A stretch of 64,000 nucleotides of DNA from positions 9,313 through 73,312 of the forward strand of contig NVVJ01000008.1 of assembly GCA_002402175.1 (NCBI GenBank). Direction: 5' to 3'. Of the stretch, positions 1-9,101 are shown piece by piece. This DNA is from SAR86 cluster bacterium (GTDB lineage: Bacteria > Pseudomonadota > Gammaproteobacteria > Pseudomonadales > Pseudohongiellaceae). A program made the position numbers and the translations under genes. The notes under the pieces were generated by a model. The model did not search any database. It had not been told where the DNA came from and saw nothing but the letters and a program-made list of their open reading frames with translations. Position 1 is the stretch's first letter, and every line of letters starts with the position of its first letter.

Positions 1-85
1 AAAAACAACGAGCCCTTTTTTCAACAAAAGGGTGAAACACGGGCTGCCCGCAAAAAATGTCGCTGCACAAGCCTAATTGAAAGCC

Positions 86-91
86 TATAAT
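86..91 (+). promoter_or_regulatory. candidate -10 box upstream of the first gene
   Basis: A perfect TATAAT lies 54 bases before the chosen ATG at 145. No convincing -35 box is present at 16-18 bp spacing. The call rests on the -10 hexamer and its position only. Confidence 0.25.
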
Positions 92-144
92 TGGATCTTT
101 CGACAGTCATTTATGTTCGGCGCCCCAGCAAAGAGGAATTTACA

Positions 145-615
145 ATGAAGACTTTACGATCTATCTATTTATTCACATTTTGCAGCGCACTCACGCTAGC
201 GATTGGGTCCACACGAACATTAGCCACCGAAGAACAGATAGTCATAGAAGACTTAACGCCGTCTCAGTTGCGTCGCGAGATTAAGAAAATACAAACCGAA
301 TTTTACCGAGTATTCAATAGCAGTGTTGAGGACAAGAATCTCACAATTGTCTGCTATAACTACACCCCTACTGGCTCTAATATAAAGGACGAGGCCTGCG
401 AGCCGCAGTTCGTTATCGATAAACGTGGGGATAATGCCAGCGACTGGCAATCGGGGCTCAATATATTGACCACGGAAGAGGGTATGCTTACAGAGCTAGC
501 AGCTGAATATGCTGCATTAACTGCCGCCATGAACGAAATTAGTACAGAAAATGAATACTTTAGGGAGCTGAACGGTATTCTTGGCGCATTGCGAGAAGAG
601 CTAGAAAGCAGATAG
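145..615 (+). CDS. small secreted protein of unknown function
   Basis: This encodes a 156-residue protein with a hydrophobic N-terminal segment (residues 5-25) ending near TLATEE, which looks like a Sec signal peptide. The mature part is mostly helical and acidic (ITPSQLRREIKK-like start; C-terminal helix of Ala/Glu residues). It has two cysteines about 17 residues apart in the middle (VCYNYTP... EACEPQF) that could form a disulfide after export. I recognise no catalytic motif and assign no function. The ATG at 145 is chosen over the TTG at 91 because AAGAGGA sits 8 bases before it and the signal peptide then starts cleanly with MKTLR. The gene is convergent with the pilin gene, 54 bp away, with no clear terminator between. 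Confidence 0.7.
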   Translation: MKTLRSIYLFTFCSALTLAIGSTRTLATEEQIVIEDLTPSQLRREIKKIQTEFYRVFNSSVEDKNLTIVCYNYTPTGSNIKDEACEPQFVIDKRGDNASDWQSGLNILTTEEGMLTELAAEYAALTAAMNEISTENEYFRELNGILGALREELESR

Positions 616-669
616 GGCCTTGCCATCGTAGAAAAAACAGCCAACCGCGGTAATGGTGCCACGCCTCTA

Positions 670-1089
670 CTAGCAAAACCCCCCAGTTATGCAGGTACCA
701 CCGCTAACCCACTGAATCGGAGGCACAACTCCCTGTGCTGTAAGAGTATAAGTAATTCCAGCTAGGTTAGTTCCATCTGCCCGCCAGGCTATAGTAATTA
801 CGCCGTCGGTAACGCTTATACCATGGGTCGTTGCGGCTTGAGCCTGAATTTGAGGCAAACCATTCACACCTGAATCGAAGTCGCCTATTACACTGATTCG
901 TCCTGTAACTGAAGCCACGGCCATAGCGGATCGATTTGAGCCAATAGCCAATATTGCTTCTGCGAATCGAGCCTTGTTTTGGTACAGAGTATAAGCAGGT
1001 AGCGCTACAGAGGCGAGAATGCCAATAATTGCTACAACGATCAGCAATTCAATCAGTGTGAACCCTTTCTGTGTAGGCCTGTTTTTCAT
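670..1089 (-). CDS. type IV pilin (PilA-like)
   Basis: This encodes a 139-residue pilin or pilin-like subunit. Residues 1-9 are a short basic leader ending in Lys-Gly, followed by FTLIELLIVVAIIG, the class III signal recognised by prepilin peptidase. Glu at +5 of the mature protein, which drives assembly, is present. The hydrophobic N-terminal helix is followed by a compact globular part. The last ten residues (GGTCITGGFC) contain two cysteines separated by only five residues, with the second as the final residue. This is a far smaller disulfide loop than in typical PilA. The ATG at 1089 has GGAG about 9 bases upstream. No other pilus genes are nearby, so this is a stand-alone pilin locus. 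It could be a major or an accessory pilin. Confidence 0.9.
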   Translation of the reverse strand: MKNRPTQKGFTLIELLIVVAIIGILASVALPAYTLYQNKARFAEAILAIGSNRSAMAVASVTGRISVIGDFDSGVNGLPQIQAQAATTHGISVTDGVITIAWRADGTNLAGITYTLTAQGVVPPIQWVSGGTCITGGFC

Positions 1090-1384
1090 AGTTAAATACT
1101 CCAATATCAAGACCGAGTCTAACTCAATCCGTGGGCCGGTATGTGCACTGGGTCAAAATTCGACAATAGCCGGCCAATTTGTAACGCATAATTGACAAAA
1201 TGCAGGGCATTTACCCAGATTCCAGAACTCCTGAGCAGGCTTGAAGCCATGAAAGGTGTAGGTTAATCTGAGCGTGTAATTCCTAAAGTGTTAAATGTGT
1301 CTGAACATACTCTGCTAATTATTGAGAACAAGAGCTAGGCGCAAATAAAAATAAAATAAATCAAGGAAGACAGGCCTACTCTCC

Positions 1385-3970
1385 ATGCAAAAGCATCCAC
1401 GTTTGGCTAAAAAGCTTTCTCTGTTGTATTCATCCTGTGTAAAACCCTCGATTAAGTCCAATGCCGACCTGGCCAAAGCGCTAGGCATTTCTCGGCAAGC
1501 TATCAGCAAATGGATACATGGTTCAGAAACACAAGTTGGAGATTGTATTCCCAGCACTCAGGTCCAGATTGTTTCAGCTCTTTTTGATATTCAGCCTCAT
1601 TGGTTCACTTTAAGCATCGACGAGTTTGAGCTAAAACTTCATCATAAACTCGAATTTAATACTAATGGTCACCATACGGGACCAGATCAACTCTCAGTTT
1701 CATTGTTGCCCATCACCAATGTGCAAATCTTTGGTAGAGACCATGAATTGAATTTGCTGGACCATGCCTGGATGGAATCGACAAACAATGTTGTTGAAGT
1801 AATTGCGTTTGGTGGTGTTGGGAAAAGTACGCTAATAAATAGCTGGCTGTCTCGGCTAGATAAATACAACTACCTTGGTGCAAAACGAGTATATGCGTGG
1901 TCATTTTACTGGCAGGGAAGTGGAGTAGAAATAAAATCATCGGGGGACTATTTTATTGAACACGCACTTGAGTGGTTTGGTGATGAAGATCCAGTACAGG
2001 GCACCCCCTGGGCCAAGGCAACTCGATTAGCAAATTTAATTCGAAAATCCAGAACCTTGTTGATATTGGATGGACTGGAACCCATACAATATCCGCCAGG
2101 GGAATATCAGGGGCGAATCGAAAATCCGGCAGTGGCACTACTGGTGCGCGAGCTTGCATCGGACAATAATGGGCTATGTGTTATCACCTCGCGTATAAGT
2201 GTAACCGACCTCATCGCCTTTCAGGATGGACGTGTTGAATCAATAGATCTAAATCACTTGAATACAGCGGCGGGAATCGAAGTTCTTAAAAACCTGGGAG
2301 TGAAGGGGGAGGATTCGGAGTTTTCCTGTGCGGTTGAAGAATATGCGGGACATCCATTGTGTCTGTCATTGCTCGCCGGATATCTCAACGTGGTTCACGG
2401 TGGTGATATTGCTAAATATAGAGAACTGGATTCATTAGTAGAGTCACAGGATTTTGGAGCTCAGGCAAAAAAATTAGTTCGGGTTTACTTAAAATGGTTC
2501 CAAAATTCACACGAGATTGCATTGCTGTATATGCTAGGCCTATTCGACCGAGCTGTTACTCTGGAAGATATAAAAATACTGAGTAGCAAAGAGCCAATTG
2601 CTAAACTGACTCAGGAATTATCACACTTAACAGTAGCTCAATGGGGTTACGCTGTTAAAAAACTTCAAGATGCAAATTTGATTTCAGTAAATCGAAGAGA
2701 CGATGGTGTGCTGATCGATTGCCATCCGTTAATTCGCGATTTTTTAGCCGACTACCTAAAGCGAGAAGAGCCGAAAGTATGGATACAAGGAAATAGCCTA
2801 ATTTTTAGGCATCTACAGAGTATAGCCGTAGAAAATCCTGCAAATATGGCAGAATTTGAACCTTTATTTCGTGCGGTTATACATGGGGCAAGAGCAAAGC
2901 TGTATGAGGAATCTTTTCAGTTGTATTTCGAAAGAATTAAAAATCGATATTGCATGCTGACGGGAGGGTCACATCACACTGACCAAATTTGTATTAAAGC
3001 CTTTTTTAATAGATTGTGGGCTGACCCTGTTGATGATTTGTCTGAGGAAGCCAAGTTTCATTTGCTTTCAAGTGCTGCAACAAATTTAATGTCTCTTGGG
3101 AAAATTGACGAAGCTATCGATCCCTCAGAAAAAAGTATCAACTGGTTTGTTAAACAAGAGAAATGGCTGGAAGCAACAATGACCGCTGGGCCTTTTGTTT
3201 CCATGCTTATTGCAGCAGGAAGTTTGAAAAGGGCTATAGCGCTGCTGAGTGAACTAGAGGAATGTGTCAGTAATACAAACAATATGGCTATTCAGGCTAT
3301 GTCGTTTAATTTTCAGGCCTATGCCTATTACCTCAATGGTGAAAATGATAAGGCCAGGGCTTTGTTTGAACAGGCGGAGGCAATACTAACGTTGTCTGAT
3401 CCTGGAGCGCCGGTAATATTCCCAACCGTAAGCTCATATTATTGTAAATTTCTTCTGGAAACGGGTGAGGTTGAAAAAGCTTTACTCAGATTACTTAAAA
3501 CATTTGCCTGGAGGGAATCAAAGTCATGGCAGGTCGCTGTTGATACAACCTCGCTTTACGCAAGCGATGTTCTAGTATTAGGGCTGACATTTCTGGAACT
3601 TGGCGATCTGAAAAATGCAGAGAAACAACTTAATAAACAGGTAGAATTATTTAGATCAGCGGATGAATGGCTGTATTTGCCGACAGGTTTGAATGCTCGC
3701 GCAAAATTTTTTATTGAGACCTGTAAGTATCAAGAAGCGAATCAGGATTTAGAAGAGGCAATGATGATTTCTCAAAGAACTGATGCAAGGTTTAGTCAGT
3801 GGGAGACTTGCATTTACTTTGCCGCATTAAATCTGAAGCAAAAGAATTACGGCCTGGCCGAAAGCTATCTTGTTACGGCCGACGGTATACCAGATATGAA
3901 TAGTTATAGATTTAGAAATTCTGAAATTGCGCAGTTGAAGAGCCGCCTTGCTTTGGCATTAAATCACTAA
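1385..3970 (+). CDS. HTH-NTPase-TPR STAND-family signalling ATPase
   Basis: This is an 861-residue multidomain protein. Residues about 25-46 form an XRE-like helix-turn-helix (NADLAKALGISRQAISKWIHG). Residues 143-149 are a Walker A loop (GGVGKST), 225-230 a Walker B strand (LLILDG) and ITSR at 267-270 a sensor arginine. A winged-helix-like region containing HPLCLSLL follows, and the C-terminal third is made of TPR-like helical repeats. The segment after Walker A (YAWSFYWQG...FGDEDP) is typical of a widespread bacterial STAND NTPase family. Such proteins act as ATP-driven switches, with TPRs sensing a ligand and the N-terminal domain giving the output. Here the output is probably DNA binding, so a transcriptional regulator is more likely than a defence effector, but both remain possible. 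No cleavage or TIR effector domain is visible. A cupin gene starts 19 bp downstream and may be co-transcribed. Confidence 0.8.
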   Translation: MQKHPRLAKKLSLLYSSCVKPSIKSNADLAKALGISRQAISKWIHGSETQVGDCIPSTQVQIVSALFDIQPHWFTLSIDEFELKLHHKLEFNTNGHHTGPDQLSVSLLPITNVQIFGRDHELNLLDHAWMESTNNVVEVIAFGGVGKSTLINSWLSRLDKYNYLGAKRVYAWSFYWQGSGVEIKSSGDYFIEHALEWFGDEDPVQGTPWAKATRLANLIRKSRTLLILDGLEPIQYPPGEYQGRIENPAVALLVRELASDNNGLCVITSRISVTDLIAFQDGRVESIDLNHLNTAAGIEVLKNLGVKGEDSEFSCAVEEYAGHPLCLSLLAGYLNVVHGGDIAKYRELDSLVESQDFGAQAKKLVRVYLKWFQNSHEIALLYMLGLFDRAVTLEDIKILSSKEPIAKLTQELSHLTVAQWGYAVKKLQDANLISVNRRDDGVLIDCHPLIRDFLADYLKREEPKVWIQGNSLIFRHLQSIAVENPANMAEFEPLFRAVIHGARAKLYEESFQLYFERIKNRYCMLTGGSHHTDQICIKAFFNRLWADPVDDLSEEAKFHLLSSAATNLMSLGKIDEAIDPSEKSINWFVKQEKWLEATMTAGPFVSMLIAAGSLKRAIALLSELEECVSNTNNMAIQAMSFNFQAYAYYLNGENDKARALFEQAEAILTLSDPGAPVIFPTVSSYYCKFLLETGEVEKALLRLLKTFAWRESKSWQVAVDTTSLYASDVLVLGLTFLELGDLKNAEKQLNKQVELFRSADEWLYLPTGLNARAKFFIETCKYQEANQDLEEAMMISQRTDARFSQWETCIYFAALNLKQKNYGLAESYLVTADGIPDMNSYRFRNSEIAQLKSRLALALNH

Positions 3971-3989
3971 CATTGGAGTTCTTAATAAC

Positions 3990-4448
3990 GTGTCCCTTTC
4001 TCTTTGTACTCGCTTGACGTTCCTTGTATTGCCTGTGATAACAATCTCTGCACTGGCTCAGCAGCCATCTAATATTGATACTCAACCCATGACGGTAAGA
4101 CTTTCGGAAATAAATTGGGGGCCGCCAGGCGGGGGTAATGGCTTCCCTGTTGGTGTGCGCACTGAGCGTCAGGGAGCCGACCCTGTTACTGGAGGCATTA
4201 CCTACTACGCTTTGTTTCCATCGGGTTCCCATTTTGATTTGCACTGGCACACTCATGACGAATATGTGGTCGTTGTGCAAGGCTTACTAACTATTGTTCT
4301 TGGTGAAGAAAGCCATTTACTTGAGGTGGGAAGCTACATTGTTATCCCCGGGAACATGCATCACTCCTGGGATGTTCACGGTGATGAGGATGCGGTTATT
4401 GTAGTTCGGCGTGGCGGGCCTGCTGATTTTCACTTTGTTGGTAAATAG
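3990..4448 (+). CDS. secreted single-domain cupin
   Basis: This encodes a 152-residue protein with a signal peptide ending at ALAQQ and one cupin barrel. The metal-binding motif 1 is clear (HWHTHDEYVVVVQG: two histidines and a glutamate), and motif 2 is PGNMHHSWDVHG. Such cupins bind Fe, Mn or Ni and may be dioxygenases, isomerases or plain binding proteins; the reaction cannot be read from sequence. The start is GTG, with TTGGAG about 11 bases upstream. The gene follows the STAND ATPase by 19 bp on the same strand, so both may share a transcript. Export of the cupin separates it physically from the cytoplasmic ATPase, so a direct partnership is not implied. Confidence 0.8.
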   Translation: MSLSLCTRLTFLVLPVITISALAQQPSNIDTQPMTVRLSEINWGPPGGGNGFPVGVRTERQGADPVTGGITYYALFPSGSHFDLHWHTHDEYVVVVQGLLTIVLGEESHLLEVGSYIVIPGNMHHSWDVHGDEDAVIVVRRGGPADFHFVGK

Positions 4449-4467
4449 GACGTCACTCTTAGCGGTG

Positions 4468-4495
4468 TTGTTGGGTATAAATTGTTGGGTATAAA
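4468..4495 (+). repeat. perfect 14-bp tandem duplication
   Basis: Two adjacent identical copies of TTGTTGGGTATAAA lie between the cupin stop codon and its terminator. This is most simply a recent slippage duplication in untranslated sequence. Confidence 0.8.
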
Positions 4496-4520
4496 TTGCT
4501 GCATAAAAACCATCGCATAA

Positions 4521-4556
4521 AAAAAGGGCCGAATGTTTACACATCCGGCCCTTTTT
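4521..4556. terminator. bidirectional intrinsic terminator
   Basis: AAAAAGGGCCG pairs perfectly with CGGCCCTTTTT, and an additional ATGT/ACAT pairing extends it inside the loop. The A and T tails make it functional on both strands. It lies between the convergent cupin and cytochrome c/copper monooxygenase genes and can end both transcripts. Confidence 0.9.
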
Positions 4557-4594
4557 AATTAGCTGTTTTACTCAGCTATTGTTGCTTATGACAA

Positions 4595-5941
4595 TTAGTC
4601 ATTTCCAGCTAGAGAGCGTTCTTCTTTCGCTTTGCGCTCTGCGGCTATTTCTTCAAAACCTTCATCATCCAAATGAGTTACAGCAATCCAGGCGTGAGTC
4701 ATTTCATCACCTGTACGGCTTCCGCCCATTACATACATATCTGGATCAGGGTTATTAGGATTGGCAGCTGTATTATCGTACCACTGCTTCAATACCAATA
4801 CGGCTCCTGCGGGTAGCAGAGGCGCAACATCAGGATTGTAGATATGGCTGTGATGCCAGGTAGCACTCCACTTGGAGATTTGGCTAATCTGTTCAGTGCG
4901 GCCAGTTTCTGGATAGAAAATTTCCAGAGAAGCAGCGTTCATGCGCAGGTGGCCATGAGGCTGAAAGCTGTCTATGCGCACAGGATGATCAAATGAATGA
5001 AAACCCTGAGTCATTGTGTAGCCATTAGGTGGAATCACTAAATCTGACTGTGGGCTGATTTGATAAAGTCTCAGATCCTGCTTGAAGCGTGCTTGTTCTT
5101 CATAGCCTTCTGGATGAAGCCAAAGACCAATTTCAACAACATTGTCTTTAATCATCAGGCCTTCAGCAGTTGCACCAACTCCGCCTGGGAACATATGAAT
5201 GCTCCAACGAACCACGGCGCCAGCAGGGATAGTACGGCATACGCCTTCAGGAACGATTTCGCCCCATTTGCCCATAGCGTATTCAGTTAGCTGTCCGTAA
5301 CGCTCATAGCTTCCATCTTCATTCAGAATTTCTACAGAAGAATTGGCATGGTGGACTACCGCTTTGGCATCTCCACGAGGCTTAACTTGTACAGCTTTAA
5401 TGCAACGGTCAGCGGATATGCCACTGTCGACATAATGGTTGCTCCAGAGGTCATTACCATCTGCAGGAATATCCATAGATTCAGATTGAATAATTCTGTC
5501 TGGCTGACCAAACTGACTTACAAAGGTCCACTCACTAGGGTCGCTCAGTTCAGGAGCCGGAACTACCTGATCAGGATTACCTAAAGGAGAACCCTGGTTT
5601 ACCCAGGCAACGATTGTGTCGATTTCGTCTTGCTCGAGGCGCCAATCGCCTTCCAAATCTTGTATACCAATGCCATGGTCATAGGCATATGGAGGCATTT
5701 CTCCGCTTGCTACTCGCATTTGAATCAGTGGCGCCCAAGGACGTACCTGATCGTAGCTTGTAAGCTGCATAGGTCCGATGCCGCCTTCACGGTGACAGAC
5801 TACGCAATTTTCATTAAGAATTCGGCCAACTTCACCATTATAGGTGACTGCGTGGTCGGCATCGGCTTGCGCCATAGCCTGGGTCTGAAAGCCTAGTAGT
5901 GCAACGGCTCCAAGGCCTAACCAGCCTTTTGAAATTTTCAT
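4595..5941 (-). CDS. periplasmic cytochrome c / PHM-like copper monooxygenase, tandem copy 1
   Basis: This 448-residue exported protein has a signal peptide (residues 1-25, AMAQA), a mono-heme cytochrome c domain (C46-VVC-H50, probable axial Met in EMPP at 82) and a C-terminal region resembling the two-domain copper type II ascorbate-dependent monooxygenases (PHM/DBH superfamily). Candidate ligands match PHM in order: HH at 197-198 and H249 (CuH), H329-G-H331 and M414 in DEMTHAW (CuM). A HHSH cluster (363-366) and two cysteines (180, 235) are shared by all three tandem copies. In PHM the coppers hydroxylate an unactivated C-H bond using ascorbate electrons; here a fused heme could supply electrons (inference). 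The substrate is unknown. GGAG precedes the ATG by 7 bases. It is the last of three tandem genes ending in an ERSLAG(N/S)D tail. Confidence 0.75.
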   Translation of the reverse strand: MKISKGWLGLGAVALLGFQTQAMAQADADHAVTYNGEVGRILNENCVVCHREGGIGPMQLTSYDQVRPWAPLIQMRVASGEMPPYAYDHGIGIQDLEGDWRLEQDEIDTIVAWVNQGSPLGNPDQVVPAPELSDPSEWTFVSQFGQPDRIIQSESMDIPADGNDLWSNHYVDSGISADRCIKAVQVKPRGDAKAVVHHANSSVEILNEDGSYERYGQLTEYAMGKWGEIVPEGVCRTIPAGAVVRWSIHMFPGGVGATAEGLMIKDNVVEIGLWLHPEGYEEQARFKQDLRLYQISPQSDLVIPPNGYTMTQGFHSFDHPVRIDSFQPHGHLRMNAASLEIFYPETGRTEQISQISKWSATWHHSHIYNPDVAPLLPAGAVLVLKQWYDNTAANPNNPDPDMYVMGGSRTGDEMTHAWIAVTHLDDEGFEEIAAERKAKEERSLAGND

Positions 5942-6071
5942 GTCTCTCTCCTGTGAGTATTATTCTGATCGACAAATAGAAAAATCTATATCCAACAATC
6001 TCACAGTCTACTTCTTTTTTTATTGGGGAGAAACAAGTAAAGGGTAGAAATAATGTAATAAATAGTGACAA

Positions 6072-6106
6072 AAAAGGCTGCCTGAACGGGGTTCAGGCAG
6101 CCTTTT
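6072..6106 (-). terminator. intrinsic terminator after tandem copy 2
   Basis: There is a perfect 16-bp stem (AAAAGGCTGCCTGAAC with its complement) and a 3-base loop. On the minus strand it is followed by a T-rich run. It lies 26 bp beyond the stop codon of the middle copper monooxygenase-like gene. Confidence 0.95.
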
Positions 6107-6132
6107 AGGGCTTTATAAGCTAAATCAGTGTC

Positions 6133-7479
6133 TTAGTCTGATCCGGCCAGAGAGCGTTCTTCCTTGACTTTTCGTTCAGCGGCGATTTTTTCAAAGCCTT
6201 CATCGTCAAGGTGGGTAACTGCAATCCACGCATGAGTCATTTCATCAGCTGTACGGCTACCGCCCATAACCCACACATCTGGGTCAGGATTGTTGGGATT
6301 GGCTGAGGTGTTGTCGTACCACTGTTTGATAATCAGCACAGCACCGGCAGGTAGCAAAGGCGCTACATCAGTGTCATAAATGTGGCTATGGTGCCAGGTT
6401 GCACTCCAGTTGGAAATTTGGCTAATCTGCTCAGTGCGGCCTGTTTCTGGATAGAAAACTTCCAGTGAGGCGGCATTCATGCGTAGATGTCCATGAGGCT
6501 GAAAACTGTCTATGCGAACGGGATGGTCAAAAGAGTGCATACCCTGCGTCATTGCATAGCCATTTGGCGCAATAACCAAGTCATCCTGGTCGCTAAGTCT
6601 ATAAAGGTTCAGGTCTTGCTTGAAAACACTCTCTCCCGCTTCATAACCTTCTTCATGGAACCATATTCCAATCTCAACCACATTGTCTTTAATTACGGCG
6701 CCTTGCGCCATAGCGCCTAGACCGCCTGGGAACATGTGAATGTCCCAGCTAACACGAGAGTTGGCTGGCAATGTACGGCATACACCCTCAGGTACAAGCT
6801 CGCCCCATTTACCCATAGCATATTCGGTCAACATGCCAAACTGCTCAAATTCACCCTCTTCATTAAGCGCTTCAACAGATGAATTGGCGTGATGCACCAC
6901 TGACTTCGCATCTCCTCTTGGTTTTACCTGAACAGCTTTAATGCACCGATCAACCGTAAGGCCCGTAGGTACGTAATGCTTGCTCCACAGATCATTCCCA
7001 TCGGCGGGGATGTCCATTGCTATTGAAGGAACGATAAGGTCTGGCTGACCTAGTTCGCCGGCAAAACTCCATTGATCTGGATCCGAAAGTTCAGGAGCCA
7101 CAGGTATCACATCAGGATCACCTTGAGGTGAACCTTGATTTACCCAGGCGACAACACTGTCAATATCATCCTGAGACAGACGCCAGTCACCCTCTAAATC
7201 CTGAATGCCAATGCCATGATCGTAGGCATAGGGGGGCATTTGTCGGTTAGCTACTTTCATTTGTATTAACGGAGCCCAGGGGCGAACTTGCTCATAGTTT
7301 GTGAGCTGCATAGGGCCAATTCCGCCCTCGCGATGGCAAACCACGCAATTTTCATTGATGATTTTTGCGACATGGGTGTTATAGGTGATTTGATCGTCTT
7401 GTGCTTGTGCAACTGCCGTGGTCTGAACCCCAAGTGCAACAAGGCTTACTAAACCAATGAAACTGGTTTTGATTCTCAT
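6133..7479 (-). CDS. periplasmic cytochrome c / PHM-like copper monooxygenase, tandem copy 2
   Basis: This 448-residue protein is the middle member of the tandem trio and is collinear with its neighbours. It has a signal peptide to about residue 26 (AVAQAQ), heme motif C45-VVC-H49, MPP at 81, predicted CuH ligands H196, H197 and H248, predicted CuM ligands H329-G-H331, and M414 in DEMTHAW. All candidate metal ligands are intact, so an active enzyme is likely if the family assignment holds. The ATG at 7479 is preferred over an in-frame TTG at 7494 because GGAG lies 7 bases before it. Each trio member has its own terminator and a 190-260 bp spacer, so they are probably separate transcription units, which would allow differential expression of isoenzymes. 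The real substrate and electron donor are not visible. Confidence 0.75.
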   Translation of the reverse strand: MRIKTSFIGLVSLVALGVQTTAVAQAQDDQITYNTHVAKIINENCVVCHREGGIGPMQLTNYEQVRPWAPLIQMKVANRQMPPYAYDHGIGIQDLEGDWRLSQDDIDSVVAWVNQGSPQGDPDVIPVAPELSDPDQWSFAGELGQPDLIVPSIAMDIPADGNDLWSKHYVPTGLTVDRCIKAVQVKPRGDAKSVVHHANSSVEALNEEGEFEQFGMLTEYAMGKWGELVPEGVCRTLPANSRVSWDIHMFPGGLGAMAQGAVIKDNVVEIGIWFHEEGYEAGESVFKQDLNLYRLSDQDDLVIAPNGYAMTQGMHSFDHPVRIDSFQPHGHLRMNAASLEVFYPETGRTEQISQISNWSATWHHSHIYDTDVAPLLPAGAVLIIKQWYDNTSANPNNPDPDVWVMGGSRTADEMTHAWIAVTHLDDEGFEKIAAERKVKEERSLAGSD

Positions 7480-7628
7480 TCTCTGTCTCCTCAAATTCTA
7501 GCTAAGAACTTGATTCTATTGATAAAAGATAGCAGGGAGTTAAGTGTTTTCATGAATAACTCAACAACAGGGAGGCTACCGTATTTGAGTCTTGGTAAAT
7601 AGTACCAAATGTGATTAATTGAAATAGA

Positions 7629-7661
7629 AAAGGCCGTCCAGATTCACTCCGGACGGCCTTT
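7629..7661 (-). terminator. intrinsic terminator after tandem copy 3
   Basis: The stem AAAGGCCGTCC / GGACGGCCTTT has an 11-base loop. It is followed by a short T-rich stretch on the minus strand, downstream of the gene that ends at 7737. Confidence 0.85.
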
Positions 7662-7736
7662 AATGTCTTCAGTCTATCTTTAAATCAAGGCTTATTTATA
7701 GCGGCCTTTTTGGTTGTTTTAGAGCAGGCTGATAAC

Positions 7737-9101
7737 TCAATCGTTTCCAGCTAAAGAGCGCTCATCTTTTTCTTTTCGCTCTGCGAGTAATCTGTCATAA
7801 CCTTCGTCGTCAAGATGAGTTACCGCAATCCATGCATGTGACATTTCATCACCTGTGCGGCTGCCATCATAGACCCACTGATCAGGATCAGGGTTATTTG
7901 GGTTATTCGCAGTATTGTCATACCACTGCTTAATGACTAGAACCGCTCCAGCAGGAAGCAATGGTGCGGCATCTGGCTCATACAGGTGGCTGTGATGCCA
8001 GGTTGCGCTCCAGTTGGAAATTTGGCTAATTTGCTCCGTACGGCCAGTTTCTGGATAGAAAACTTCAAGAGACGCCGCATTCATACGCAGATGCCCATGT
8101 GGCTGGAAGCTGTCTATACGAACCGGGTGATCGAATGAATGAAATCCTTGGGTCATTTTATAGCCATGAGGAGGTATAATTAACTCGCCACTTTCGTAGC
8201 CTTCTCTAAGCGCATAAAGAGATAGGTCTTGCTTATAGGTGGTCTCTTCATAGCCCTTTTCATGAAACCAGACACCAATTTCAACCACGTTATCCTTGAT
8301 AATTTCGCCCTGGGCTGTTGCACCAACTCCGCCTGGAAACATGTGAATATCCCACAGTACCTGCGAGTTAGCAGGCAAGGTTCGACATACACCATTGGGA
8401 GGGACTTCGCCCCATTTGCCCATGGCATATTCAGTTAACTGCCCAAATCTTTCCAGCTCGCCATATTCATTCTCTACCCATACGGAAGAGTTGGCATGGT
8501 GAACTACAGCTCTTGCGTCACCTCGAGGCTTAACCTGAATGGCTTTAATGCAGCGATTCTCAGTTAAATCAACGGCGGTGTATTCCTTGCTCCACAGGTC
8601 ATTTCCATTTGCAGGAATGTCCATAGGAGAAGAAGCGATAATCAGGTTTGGCTCACCATATTGCGGGGCAAAATTCCATTCGTTGACATCACGAACTACA
8701 GCGGCAGGAGGCACAATGTCCGCATCACCTAATGGTGATCCAGCACTAACCCATGCAACAACTGTATCGATTTCGTCTTGATCTAGCCGCCAGTCTGCCT
8801 GTAGATCCTGGATTCCAATGCCATGATCATAGGCATATGGAGGCATTTCTCGGCTAGCAACGCGCATTTGAATCAGGGGAGCCCAGGGACGAACCTGTTC
8901 ATAATTTGTGAGCTGCATTGGGCCAATTCCGCCTTCCTGATGGCAGACGACACAATTGTCATTGAGGATTTTAGCGACATGGGTGTTGTAAGTAATCTGA
9001 TCATCTTGCGCTTGAGCAACTTGCAAGCTGAGTGCGCAAGCTACGCCGCCAGCAAGAATGCCGACCTTGCGCATATTTTTCCAACTTTGCACTGTCTTCA
9101 T
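7737..9101 (-). CDS. periplasmic cytochrome c / PHM-like copper monooxygenase, tandem copy 3
   Basis: This 454-residue protein is the first of the trio in transcription order. The signal peptide ends near VAQAQ (residue 32). The heme motif is C50-VVC-H54 with Met 86 in EMPP. Predicted copper ligands are H201, H202 and H253 (CuH), H335-G-H337 and M420 (CuM). It differs from the other two mainly in the linker after the heme domain (VRDVNEWNF) and in a short insertion before IIPPHGYKMTQG. The long 5' extension of the open frame to 9200 is rejected as coding: the ATG at 9101 has GGAG six bases upstream and begins the signal peptide. The trio probably arose by tandem duplication followed by divergence. 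An upstream minus-strand gene (9340-10275) may be functionally linked. Confidence 0.75.
   Translation of the reverse strand: MKTVQSWKNMRKVGILAGGVACALSLQVAQAQDDQITYNTHVAKILNDNCVVCHQEGGIGPMQLTNYEQVRPWAPLIQMRVASREMPPYAYDHGIGIQDLQADWRLDQDEIDTVVAWVSAGSPLGDADIVPPAAVVRDVNEWNFAPQYGEPNLIIASSPMDIPANGNDLWSKEYTAVDLTENRCIKAIQVKPRGDARAVVHHANSSVWVENEYGELERFGQLTEYAMGKWGEVPPNGVCRTLPANSQVLWDIHMFPGGVGATAQGEIIKDNVVEIGVWFHEKGYEETTYKQDLSLYALREGYESGELIIPPHGYKMTQGFHSFDHPVRIDSFQPHGHLRMNAASLEVFYPETGRTEQISQISNWSATWHHSHLYEPDAAPLLPAGAVLVIKQWYDNTANNPNNPDPDQWVYDGSRTGDEMSHAWIAVTHLDDEGYDRLLAERKEKDERSLAGND

Noticed and set aside
3912-4280. 122-codon minus-strand frame over the cupin gene
   Set aside because: Antisense shadow of a gene with signal peptide and cupin motifs.
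4595-9101. Tandem trio as an assembly duplication artefact
   Set aside because: The copies differ throughout, in linkers, insertions and flanking terminators.
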